From: Peromyscus leucopus
Taxonomy: Eukaryota; Chordata; Mammalia; Rodentia; Cricetidae
Reading direction: 5' to 3'
NCBI RefSeq assembly: GCF_004664715.2
Contig: NC_051064.1
Location: forward strand, 110,045,740 to 110,109,739
Length of the DNA stretch: 64,000 bases
Part shown: positions 36,301-48,300 of the stretch, in pieces
How the letters are laid out: every line of letters begins with the position of its first letter
Position numbering within the stretch: position 1 is the first letter of the stretch
Position numbers and translations under genes: made by a program
Notes under the pieces: model-generated
What the model was told of the DNA's origin: nothing
Seen by the model: the letters and a program-made list of their open reading frames with translations, nothing else
Database searches by the model: none

Positions 36301-39300
36301 CACAGCCCACCACCCGCACGCCCGCCCGCCCGCCCGCCGCCACTCTGCGTTTTGGTTTAATTTTTGTTCTTTTAAGCTTCTGCGCTTTCTCCATGTGCTG
36401 TGATCTATAACCTGCCTCTACTGTCTGGCCTCACAGGGTCCTCCGGGGTCACAGCCCTCGCCGCACGCACAGCCTCCACCTCACAATCCCAGCAGCATGA
36501 TGGGACCCCACAGTCAGGTAAACGCACTGCGGCTCACCGGCCCGCCAGCCGGGGGGCGCGGGGCAGGAGGAAGGAGAGAGCCCGTAGAGGAAAAACAAAA
36601 ATCACAATGTGCTCCAGGGGTGCCTTCCAGTCATAATTGACGAGTTTAATTGAAATCTATCTATCTATCTATTTTCTAAAGACAGTCTTCGTTTCTTGGA
36701 CATCCCACCCAGTTTGGATACGAAACCAAGAGAAAAGAAACAAAAAATATTTCTGTGACCTTGTCAGTGGCCTTTATGTTTTTGTTTTTTCCTCTCTCAC
36801 TTTTGTTTGATTTTTGAGTTTGGTCAACCATTTGTTTGTAACCAAGGCTGCATCCCTGGCCTTTTCTTTGTGCACTCTCGCTGCTGAGAAAGCTTTCTCG
36901 CCCATTTCCCGCATTAAGTTAGGGAGCCCGCTGTCCCTTACTGGTTTTTTTTGTTGTTGTTGTTGTTGTTGTTGTTGTTTTTCTTTTTGGTTTTTTTTTT
37001 TTTCATCCATGTTTTCCCATGAGTCCTTGCTCCCTTCCCACTCCTCTTTGTCGATGGTTTCCCTGTGTGTGCTTGTGTGTGTGTGCTTGTGTGCTTTGTC
37101 TGCAGACCTGAAGATGTGACGTCTCCCTCCTCTTTCTGGTTGTTTTATTTGCCCTCGTGGAGAGCAGAGGTGGTCTCCTTTGCCCTGCATTGATTTAGCT
37201 ATTCTGCATCCTGTGTGAAGTCCCAGTCGCTGCCCCTCCACCCAAAGTAGATTCCTGCAAGCCAGTTGTGTTGTGTGGATCTTTTGTTCCTCTGCCCAAG
37301 GGAAGTTTTGCCCGGAAGGAAGAGGCCGCCGGACTAGAGAGAGCTTTAAAGAGCACTAGTTGTAATAAACTGGACTTTGCACAGTGCAAAGCATTTGTGT
37401 TTGTCACTATTTAGTAGTTCAGGCTGTCATTGAACTAATTCCCTATAATTACAGCCTTTTATGTCACCGCGATATGCAGGCGGCCCCAGGCCTCCGATCA
37501 GAATGGGAAACCAGGTACAGTACCTTTTCTTGTTCTCCTCCCGCACCCCCCACCCCCACCCCCAGCCATCCTTAGGCCTAGAGAGACCTGGACTCGTCAA
37601 AAGTCCAAGGGGTGGAGGACCAGGGGGTAAGGTGGGGGTTAAACCTGCCCGAGGGTCTGCTCTGAGTCCGTGGTCCAGCATTTAACCTGCCTGTCACAAG
37701 GAGGCTGTCTTCAGAGAGTAGCCTCTGGTGGGATTGCATAGACACAGCTCTTGTTGAGAAAGTGGTAGCGACCCTAACCCTCCCTCCAGCCCCTTCTTGG
37801 AAGAGGGTCTTCCTCCTTAATGAAGTCAATTGACAAAGTGCTTTTTTTTTTTTCCTGGAAGCTTTTGAGAATTGCCAAGGCTGGCAAATATAATCCTGCT
37901 ATTAGAGGGCAAATGTCCTGTAGGAATGCTTAGATCAGGCAGGAGCCTGGCTTTGGAGGGAGCACGGCGTTTGTGAGATTTTTCAGCAGTCTGTCTGCTT
38001 CCCTGAAACAAGGAAGGATTTGTTCATTCCTACAATTAGAAAAGTATCCTGCTTACGAAGAGGGCTTTTCAGCCCAGGGTCGCATACCTTCTTCTGGACC
38101 TTTGGGGTGGCAGTTTAGGGTGGGCTGGCCTTCCTTGGGGTGGATTGCTGAAGAAGTACAGATGTCTCTGCTGAGGTGGACAGACAACCTGATGGAGGTG
38201 TAGGGAAGATTTTTCTTCATGCCAAAACATTTTTTTTTAGCCAAAATTCTTCCAATGACTTAGCAAAAAATCTTTAAAAAAAAAAATCTCACAGCAGTCC
38301 CACACACCCAGAGCTGGGAACGGAGTCGCTTGTGTAGGAGCTCTCTGGGGTTTGTCTGGGTGAGAAGGCCGGGAGACGTGATGTGGGGATCGTGGAAAAA
38401 CTGGTGTGAAACTGCCCGGGGTATTTCCACCTTGCTGTTTTCCTCTCCCATTGTCCTTTGTTTCCTGTTTTCTCCAACACAAAGGGGGCAAATTTAGACA
38501 AAAGGAATTGAGAAAGCCAGGTTTTTTAGCAACACTTCTTGAGTATGTCACAGGTGAGGGAGCAGGAGGAGGGAGGAAGGAGTGACTTTTCCAAGGCCAG
38601 GGCCGTAGAAGAGCAGGTTTACCTCCAAGGGCATCTCTGTCCCCCGTGGGCCACTGGGGGATCCACACAACAAGATTATGACCCCCACCCACAGGGCTGT
38701 ATTTCCTTCTCAGGTATGAAGGCATCGGCCTTCTAGTGTGAGACTTGCTCTCCTTGGCCACCCATCACATATTCTTCCTTCCCTACTCAAAGCCCAGATG
38801 GTCCTACCCCTGTTTTCAGATGCCCCACTGCAGATAGTAATTCCCAGACCCCTTAGCCTGTTCTATCCCCGGCTGAAACCCCTGCCATGTAGCAGGCTTA
38901 GAAGCTACAAAGGATGCTGTACAAAAAGCGGCCATTGTTAGCGCTCTCTGGACAGGATAGGTGGGGTATACCTGTACTGGGATCTAGGAGGCCCAAATCC
39001 CTGACCCCCATTAAAAACCACCAGTCCAAATGGGCAGACGCAGACCAGCCAGGTGAGTCTTAGTTCAGGAACTTGAGGGGACCGAGGGGGGACAGATAAA
39101 TTCAGGGTGCAGGGACCCAGCCTCACCAGCTCCCCAGGCAGTCAGAAGCAGCAGGTGACAGTACTGCTTTGTGAACCTGAGATGCAGCCTAGCCAGAGGC
39201 GTTGCCTTAGCCTCGTGCTCCTGCTCAGTTGGCTACTGTAGCAGTCAGGGCGGGGGACAGTCAGAGGCCCGCAGCCTCCACCAGGAGCCGTGGCCCTGTC

Positions 39301-42300
39301 ACCAACGCTTTTCTTCCAGGAGCCAAGAGCTCCTCCTTGGCCTAAAGGTCCCACAGGACATGTTGCCCACCCTCTGCTCTCCTCTTCTTTTTCAAATTAC
39401 AGCTGGAATAACTTTGTCCCAAGTAAATAACTTTTAGTCCGTTTTCATATTACCCCAGCCCTTTTTTTTTTTTTTTTTTTTTTAATTTATTTTAACTTTA
39501 TTTTATATGCATTGGTGTGAAGGTGTCAGATCCGGGAGATCTGAACTTACAGACAGTTGTGAGCTGCCATGTGGGTGCTGGGAATTGAACCCGGGTCCTC
39601 CGGAAGAGCAGCCAGTGCTCTTAACCATTGAGCCATCTCTCCAGCCCCTTTTTGACGACGGTCACAGTAGCACCTACGACTGGAAGAGCAGGCCGTCCTT
39701 AAGCAACCTGTTCCTCTACCGGGAGCTGGGAGGCCTGGGTGGCTCTGCTGACTCAGGTTCAAGGTCTTAGCGCTCTGGACCTCCGTTAGCCTCACCTGAA
39801 TCTCCCTGGCTTACCTGTGAAGGCCTCCTGTGGTGATAGCCCTTTAACCAGTGGCTCCCTCTGAGTCCTTGTTATCTGGAGGACTTAGATGAGCTACATC
39901 TCTGAAGCAAAAGGAAGGTGGGATTGGACTTAAACGGCAGTCCCTGGGGTCCGTGTGCTGCCCCGTGGGTGAGGCTGGAGTGAGGTCATAGCATGCCTCG
40001 TTCCTGGACAGCAGATGTGCAGGCTCAGATGGAGAGCCTGGCTCCCCACTTTACTCCTTCCTGGTGCTACCATGTTCACAAATGCTTGCAAGAACGTCTG
40101 CGCTGCTTTCCAGAGCTGGGTGCCCTCCGCAGCTCGCAGAGATGGTCTCAGGAAGGCTGGGTGGGGAGCAGGGTAGGGCAGCAGATGTATCTTCTGCCCC
40201 CAGCTCTCGAAGCAGTGACTCAGGCTGTCTCATGTCTCTCTCAGCCTCCAGGAGGAGTTCCTGGGACCCAGCCGTTGCTGCCCAATTCCATGGATCCCAC
40301 ACGACAACAAGGTAGAGAGAGCAGGCAGCGTGGGGGGCCTGGGGGCTGGGGGGGGGCTCCTCTTCACGCTCTCCTAACAGCCCGTGGCTCCTCCATTTTC
40401 TTACACAGGTCACCCCAACATGGGAGGGTCAATGCAGAGAATGAACCCTCCCCGAGGCATGGGGCCCATGGGGCCTGGCCCACAGGTAACCAGCTGCCTG
40501 TCTGTCTGTCCATCTGTCTCCCCTGCCATCTGTGTGCACCCGCCTTCTCTCCTTTCTCCACAGTCTGTCGGTCTCCCACAGTTCTGGCTCTCAGTTGAAA
40601 GGAAGGGCACGTTCAGGTCCCCAGCCCCCCCTCCCTGCCTGTGGGATGCTGGGTGGGAATAGCCTCTGGCTAGACGGTGGGCAGACCTGATAACCCCAGA
40701 GAACCTGGGCACGGGGCGCAGCCAGGGAGCCATCTGGGTGGCAGACTCTTCCAGGGTAAGTGTCACAAGCTGTGAAATGGGATCTTCGGAAATCCCTCTT
40801 CCCGCCCTAAGTGGAATAGACTTAGAGAGTTCGGTGACCACCTTGTGACTCAGTGGTGGGGCAAGTCAAGTGAGGGTGATGATGTCCTTGGGTGACTTGC
40901 TGTGACTTCTCGGGACCCCAGTAGGCAGTTTCACCCCCTGGCAAATGGCGGTCGCTATCCGTGGTCTCAGGTGACGGGCCAGCTCTGGTCCGAAGCTGGC
41001 TTCATTGCCGCCAGGCTTCCGCTCCGTGTTGCTTTTGACCAGTGGGCTCCATGATCGAGAAAGGGTGGTTTAAAAACCCGGAGGGCCCTTTTTTAGTGCC
41101 CTGTGTCTAGCTACAACTGAGCAGAGTAGTTCTCCTCCTGGACACACCACACGGAAGTACACAGGGGTCTCCTAGGCCGTTCCTGCTCTGGAAACTTGTA
41201 CTTTCTCCTCTGAGTATTTGAATGTGGCAGGGTTGTTCCATTTTCCTTTGGGAATTCTCCAGAAGTCAGAGAGCAGCTGTGGATAGTGGAAGTGGGAGGA
41301 TTTTATTCTCTAGAATGTTCCTTCCCCTCTTTTCTGCCATCCTCCGACGTCTTACTTTGTCTCTCCCTCTTTATTATAGGTGACTGGGATTCTTTGGGTT
41401 CTCTCCTCGGGTTTCCAGTTCCTCTGGGGCTGAAGTTGTGTTCTCCTGCCCCAGGTGCTCAATTTTGTAGGGAAACCTGTCCTACAAACCCAAAAAGCAC
41501 CCACTCCTTCCCAGAATCCCCCAACGCCAACCTGCCACTTTTCGGTGGAGTTGAAAGATTTTAGGGCAGTCCTGGCCTCGATCCTCCAGGGAAGAGCGCC
41601 ACAGCAGTCATGACTTGGGTGCTTTATTTCAGTCTGCCCCAAGTCTCCCAGAGTCCTGTTTCCCTCTCCTGTCATCTTGAGCTGACCACAGGACTGCCCT
41701 CGGACAGGGCAGAGGGCAGGATCTGAAGGTTCAGCATCTTCTGTCCAGAGTCAGAAGTGGGGCTCTGTCCCCTTGGCCTGAGTGCATTGTATTCACTGCT
41801 GCTGAGGAATTGACAGTGCTGTTGGCTTTTCAGTGTGGTACAGGATCTGAGTGATGCAAGGTGAGATCTTGGTTTCCCTGTGGGGACTCTGAGAGGTTTG
41901 ACAGAATATCTTTAAGATGAGTAAGCACAATGTCCACCCTGTAGGGTAATGAAGGGACTCCATGCTTAGTGTGTGATCCCTGGGCCTTGGTAGCCTCCAT
42001 GAAGAAACATACGTTTTCTAACTTTAAGAACTTAAAACTGGCTAGAGAGATGGCTCAGTGGCTAAAAGCACTGGCTGTTCTTCCAGAGGACCCAGGTTCA
42101 ATTCCCAGCACTCACATAGCAGCTCACAACTGTCTGTAACTCCAGTTCCAGGGGATCTGATACCTTCACATCAATGCACATAAAGTAAAGTTAAATTTAA
42201 ATAAACAAACAAACAAAAAAAACTTAAAACAGCTGAGTATGGTGATGGTTCACACCTTTAACCCCAGCATTCAGGACAGGAATCAGAGGCAACTGGAGCT

Positions 42301-45300
42301 CTGTGAGTTCCTGGCCAGCCAGTGCTACGTAGTGAGACCCTGCCAAGTACTTAGCAAGTTCCAGGCCAGCCGAGGGAACAGAACTTAAGGCTGGCGTTCA
42401 GGATTCTGGTTGTTTAGGTTTGATTAGGCTCATTTTCTTTTTCTGGCAAAGTCATTAACAGCTTCTCAGGCCTAATCGTGAGGCTGAGTGAGGGCAGAGG
42501 GTGGGTGTGGCTCAGTGGCAGAGCTTTTGCCTGATGTGCCTATGACCCTTGGGGCAGATCCCCGGCGTCACAAAAAGTAAAACTGAAAAAAGACGTGGGC
42601 TAGAAATGTACCTCCGTGGGTAGAGCACCTGCCTGGCATGCACGGGAGCTGGATGTGACCCCAGCCCTTTTGGAGGTGTCAGCAGGAGAATCAGAGTTCA
42701 AGTCATCCCCAGCTACACAGTGAGTTTGAGGCTAGCCTGGGCTACATGAGGACCTGTCTCAAACAAAGAACTAGAGTAAGAACGAGAATTTAGCAGTCAG
42801 AATGATGTTATCAGTGACACAGAATATTCTAGAAGTTTAGCTTTTCTCTTGGCTTCTGAATGTCACACCATGTAAGTCTAGCACACTCTTATGAAGAGTC
42901 AGGGTCCCAGAGTCTGAGATCCCTTGAGCTCTTGCCTTGGAGGGCCTAAGGTGCTTTGTTTATATCACCCAGAACATGCTAGGTAGGGTGTAATATTAAA
43001 TCCCAAAATCAAATCTCTGGTGAGCATCCTGGAATCCCCATACCCGCTTACCTCTGAGGCAAGGAGGCCTGGTGTTGATTTAGTATTGGGCCAGGGACAG
43101 TCAGGGAGTGAGCATCAGGATCATCTAGGATATAGCTGAGACGTTTGGAACCCGGTCTTAGTAGTGACTGTTCTGTTACTATGAAGAGACATCATGACCA
43201 GGGCAACTTAGGAAGGCATTTATTTGGGGGCTGGCTTACAGTTTCAGAGGATGAGTCCATGATGATCATGGAGGGAGCCTGGAGGCGGGCGAGCAAGCAG
43301 ACGTGGTGCTAGAGAGGTAGCTGAGAGCTCACAGCTCAGCTACAAGTTCCCGGCAGAGAGAGGGGCTGAGCCTGGTGTGTGCTTTGGAAACCCCATTGCC
43401 CACCCTGTGGCACACCTGCTCAACAAGTGTGCCTCCTCCAACAAGGCCACACCTCCTAATCCTTCCAAACAGTTCCACTAACTGGGAACCAGGCATTCAA
43501 ACATGAGCCTCTGGGGACCTTGCTCTTTCAAACCGCCACAAATCCCAAGGCTTTGGACTGCAGAGGGGAGACTCCCATCATACCCCTGACTGCTGAGGCC
43601 CCTGCCCAGGCACAGTAGTGGACAGGAGGAAGTGGCCTTAAACTTGGTGCTGGGAGACACTGCTCTCTCCTGGCTGAGCTCTTTCCTATTCCTGTTTGAC
43701 AAAGAGATGCCAGGAGATGACACCTTCTGAGGCAGGGGAGGGGCGGCTGTGAACATTCTGTTTCTTCTCTTCAGGATCTGTGCCCCGCCTTCGGACCTAG
43801 GCCTTTAGGGGCAGCGTAATCGAGCACCGCTCTGTGGGTCGTGTTGTGCCGAGGCTAGACGTAGAGGTGGGACACCACTTGTATGATCCCTAGTGAAGAA
43901 TCAGAATGTATTTGGCCAATGACCCCTCTAGAATTTTCTGGAAGGAGGTGGGAAGCAGCTATAGCGTGGTCTAGGTCTGTTTTATAGGTTTCAGAAGCAG
44001 GTAGAGTGGCTTTCCAGTTTTTGATCCTGTATCCTCTTTCAGCCCAAAGGAATGAGCAGTCCTTTTCCTCCAGGGCCGATGAGGGTTTGGGTGTGCAAAA
44101 TTACCAGCTGGGAAGAGGCAGTACTTCCACTTCATCCATTTCCATCTAGAAACCGTGTGTGTTAACGTGAAGCAGTGAGTGCCCTGTTGTCCAGGATCTG
44201 AGAGTGACTTCTTAGACAACACTCTGACTTTCAGGCTCTTGGTCACCCTGGGTAAAGCAGGGTCAGGACCCTCGGAGTCTCTGGGTACCAGCCAATCCAC
44301 GGCTGCTGCCATAGCAGTTGTGGAGTTCTGGCCAGAGCTAGCTAGCTAGACTCAGACCACCATCCTAGTTTGTCTATATTTAACAAGTTCAGATAGAGGA
44401 CCTTCGTGATTCTCCAGGGACAGTCCTGTGCCGCCTGGAGAAAGTGAATCCCCCCCTGGGCCCCAAAGACCCATGCCTGATACAAGCTCAGAGCTTCAGA
44501 AGGACAGCTTACCCTGTGCCGAGCCCCCAAGGCTAAGCAAGAGGGAGGGAGGCCCTGGGGAGGCTCCTGTAGCCAGGCACCCTAGCTTAAAGCAAAATGG
44601 GAGATCTGGCCCCTCCACTGCCCAGAAGAACGCCAGTCTAGCTTCACGTTCCTCTGCAGATGTGTCTAATGATCGATGGTTCTTCCCATTTGAGGAGAAA
44701 GCTAGCAGAGAGCAGGTGACAGGAAGCGTGAGAAAGACTCCCCCTGAGGAAGGTTGAGAGAGCAGCCCCTTCCTGCGGGCACCAGACTGGTCACCTGGTC
44801 CAGCAGAGCTGTGGAGCCGGTACCTCCGTTCACCAGCTAGAAGGGAGGAAGGGAGGGAGGCCTTGGGCATGCGCTCCCCATCACTGCAGAGAATTGCTGA
44901 GGAAGGTGAAGGACAGCTCCTGGTTAGTACCCAGTCAGCGGGCACGAGCTGGGACAGAGAGAGGTCTTGTTTCTCCAGCAGCTCCAGAAACTAGGTACCG
45001 ATCTTCCAGCCCCATGTGAACTTGTTCTCCAAACCCGGGTTCAGCTCAGCTTCTGTTCCTGCCTTACCGGATGGGCCAGTGTCTGGCCTTTCTGGGCCTC
45101 CAGATTGTCCTCTGTGAAGTGGGAGGTATGGAGTGACCCTTTGGGGTGTGCATCTGTAAGAAGAAGACTTGCCATAGCTCGGTGCAGGATGCCACCTTGT
45201 TAGCTGGATGGGATTGGAATCCTCTGTCTGCATCTCCCATCTGGGTCCGTGTCTTAGGGTTCCTATGCTGTGAAGAGACACCATGACCTCAGGAACTTTT

Positions 45301-48300
45301 AAACATTTAATTGAGGGTGGCTCCTTACAGTTTCAGAGGTTCGGTCCATTATCATTATGAAGGAGAACATAGCAGCGTGCAGAAAGATGTGGTGCTGGAG
45401 CGGAGAGGGCTACATCTTTCAGGCAGCAGGAAGTCTGTTACATTGAGGGAAGCTTGAGAAAAAGAGACCCCAAGGCCCGCCCCCACACGACACACTTCCT
45501 CCAACAAGGCCACACCTCCTAGTGCCACTTCCTTTGAGGGCCATTTTCTGTCAGACCACCGCAGGCAGCATTCTGCATCTCTAGATAGCCTTCTTTTGGC
45601 CCATGCTTTGTGCTGTGATAGCATCCTGACCTCCGTTAGCCCTGGAGTATGAGGCCTGCCTCTTCCTGGGAGGAGGACAGGTGTGTAGCTCTAGCACCTG
45701 GAAGATCTTTCTCATGGACCAGTTCTCACCAACCATAATGAGCTAGCTTCCTGTGAGGGGTGGAATGGGGGCAGAAACACTCTGTGATCCCACAGCAGCA
45801 CTAAGGGTTGTGGTGGTTCTGCTGCTGTCCCCTCTGGTCACCATGCACCCCTTGGCTCTAAGAGCACCTCAGAACCAGCACTTCACAATCAGCACGGGTC
45901 CCCGTAAAGCTAGAGGCACCTGACCTCTTTGTCCCTGATTTATAGACAAAACAGGGTTGTGGCCCTGCAGGCAGAGCCTGGCCCTTATCCCAGCGTAGCA
46001 GTGACCCTTCTGCTCCTTTGGCGCCTCCTTTTGTGATCTCTGAGGGAGTTGCCATGGCTGCTGAACATCCACAGTACACATAAAACACGTGGCACAGTTT
46101 TATTCTCCATAGTGAGGATTGTCATTTATGTAGTTGCCGGAGTCATCAGCAAGTGGCCAGGCTGAGGTCAGCTGTCCGGTGGACTCTGCTTACCATGCAG
46201 GTGTCTACCCAGAGCAGGCCCAGCGAGTGAGGCTCTGTGTACGCTGGCCGCAGCCTGCCCTCCCTGTAGGCCTCACTCCTCGACAGGTCTCTGGATCTGG
46301 CTGCCTGTATCTTCTAGACTCAAGGCCTCTCTCCACGGATGGCCTGCAGAATAGTGGGCCCCTCGGTGGGGAGGTTTGGGAGACAGTCCTTTGTGAAGAC
46401 CTGTTTTCAGCCCGGGGTTATCTCCACGCTTGTCTGACCCACACTGTCCCCTGGCTTCACCTCCTTTCCGTCAGAGGTTTTGGGAAAGATCCAAGGCTTA
46501 GGGGTGGTGAGGCCCTGGTCTGCCATTTGCTAGCTGACTGTGGCCAGCTGCTCCCTCTTAGACCCGCAGCCTCTTCTTTTGTGGAGGGGCACTGGCTTCA
46601 GAGTGTTGTTACAAAGACAGACAGACTCAGTAGAAGAGCAATGTGTGGACAGCAGTAGGCAGGCAGCTCATGCCGGAGCTCGTTGCCGCCGGCATCCGAC
46701 CACCTACTTCTCAGATGCCCGACCGGGGCTTTGCCCAGGCGTCCGGTTGTGCAGCTTCTTCTGTCCCCTGACGGTCTCTCCGCCAGTCATTGGCCCCCTG
46801 GGCCTGTAGAGTTGGGGTCTAGCCATGGAGAGACCGTCCTGATGGAAGAAGGCCCTTGGAGTCCAGCAGCTGGGGAGGGATGGTCATTGTCCGGTCGGGG
46901 AGAGTGTTGAGCACCCTGAGGTCGGTGGCATGGTGGGCTGGGGCCCTCTGTGGTCTTCTCCCTCAGAGTCTCGTGGGACTCCTGTCAGCCGTCGGCGTTG
47001 GACCGGGTAGCCGAGTCAGCCCTTCGGGCTGCTGAGGCCTGTGGGGAGGGGCTAACAGCAGCTGGCTGAACAGACACTTTAGGGGTTATCGTGGGGCAGC
47101 CCCTGGGAACGCATTGAGTGTTGTGACTGTCCCTCTGTGCTGGCTTGTTGTCATTGTGGTCCCTGTCACTCGGTCCCCATCCTTTCTGAAAGAATGTATG
47201 ATGTTTTTCTCATCAGGTTGTCTCACAGACTAACCCTCACTTATATTCTGTGTTTGTCTTCCCCTCCCCGGTTCCCCTTCTCCTTCTCATAGACTGACCC
47301 TTGGTTATCGTTGCAGAATTACGGCAGCGGCATGAGACCACCACCCAACTCCCTCGGCCCCGCCATGCCTGGGATTAACATGTAAGGCAAAAAGGCCCTG
47401 GCTAGTGCCTCAGAGCCTGTGGCCTCCCCACCTACTGTTGGAACCCCAGAAGACTCCTGAGAGTCACTGGTGCCTCTCTGGGCCTCAGTTTGCCCATCAT
47501 TGGGATGAGAACTCTGCCTTATACAGTGTCGTGTGCCAGGCACAGTGGTGGACACGCTCATTGTTCAGGCTACACCTGCAAGGGGTGGTTATTCCCTGCC
47601 TGTGACGTCGCTGAGGCACAGAGAGGTAGAGTGACTTCCTCAGACTTGCACAGCTTCAGTGGCTGATCCAAAGATTTCACCCCTCATCTCTAGTGCTAGA
47701 TGAGAATCTGGGGCCTGTCTTCCTAGGGAAAAGCAGGAAGTCTTTTATATATATCATTTTATGAATACGATATCATTTACAAATTTTACACAAAGTTTGA
47801 AGGAGTGCGTAAGTGTCCACACATGGAACTACCCACCCCCACCCAGAGTCAGGGCCCCTAGGACTTTGTGGACTGATGTCAGCTGCCCCTCTGCCCCTGC
47901 TGGCTCCACGCCGGATGGAGAGTCCGGATCACCGCTTTCATTGTGTCTGTCTCTCCTTCCCTCAGGGGCCCAGGAGCTGGCAGACCCTGGCCCAATCCCA
48001 ACAGTGCTAACTCAGTGAGTATCCAGGTCTGGGGGGACACATTTTCCAGGAGAGAGGTGTGGGCACAGGGTAACTCCTGTCCCCGGGAAGCGGTGTCGGG
48101 ACGGAGAAGTGCCCCCGGGTTCCACCTGATGCCTCTGGGAAGAAGGAGGCTCATATGGGTGGAGCCCAAGGGCAGTGTGCTGGGGTCCTCAAAGGTGGTC
48201 CTGCCCTGCAGAGGCTCATGGGTACCAGCTGAGAGCCCGGGCTCCAGGTGCATCATGTGTCCAGAGAAGAGGGTCTGGTGTCCAACACTGAGGGCAATGA

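Larger units (their letters stand above)
18307..36436 (+). other. Ssbp3: Ssbp3 intron 5 (18,130 bp)
   Basis: This is the largest intron fully inside the window. It holds a B3-like SINE at 20000, B1/B3 pieces at 28.9-30.1 kb, MIR and L2 fragments, an 89-bp tandem duplication at 19727 and CACG and C-rich tracts. Long stretches have no repeat I can recognise, and some of these look like candidate conserved regulatory DNA (20700, 22110, 24452, 27650 and 34480). No extra coding exon in the Ssbp3 frame was recognised. Its donor is gtacgt and its acceptor is cctcacag. Confidence 0.85.
36518..37454 (+). other. Ssbp3: Ssbp3 intron 6 (937 bp) between two cassette exons
   Basis: There are no SINEs. The intron holds a short TCTA run, a GTT run at 36952-36979 and T-rich tracts (36773-36830 and 36988-37003). 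Upstream of exon 7 is an AT-rich segment with the 17-bp interrupted palindrome ctttgcac-a-gtgcaaag at 37375-37391. The last bases before exon 7 (actaatt then ccctataattacag) give a plausible branch point and a weak pyrimidine tract, as expected for a regulated exon. Confidence 0.7.
40486..47316 (+). other. Ssbp3: Ssbp3 intron 9 (6,831 bp)
   Basis: The intron carries a B2/B3 SINE, a degraded B1, an ID element and a B4-like SINE between 42.0 and 42.8 kb, then two copies of one rodent repeat at 43160 and 45248 in the same orientation, and a MIR at about 46500. The final part (46660-47070) is GC-richer with scattered CpG. No coding exon was found. Confidence 0.75.
47382..47965 (+). other. Ssbp3: Ssbp3 intron 10 (584 bp)
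   Basis: It contains a forward MIR-like fragment (47470-47570) followed by a reverse MIR-like fragment (47600-47690). Otherwise unique sequence, with no exon seen. Confidence 0.75.

Noticed and set aside
46134..46658. 174-codon + frame in intron 9
   Set aside because: It overlaps a MIR fragment and lacks splice or family support.
46660..47070. CpG island or internal promoter before exon 10
   Set aside because: CpGs are scattered, not dense, and there is no clear core promoter motif.
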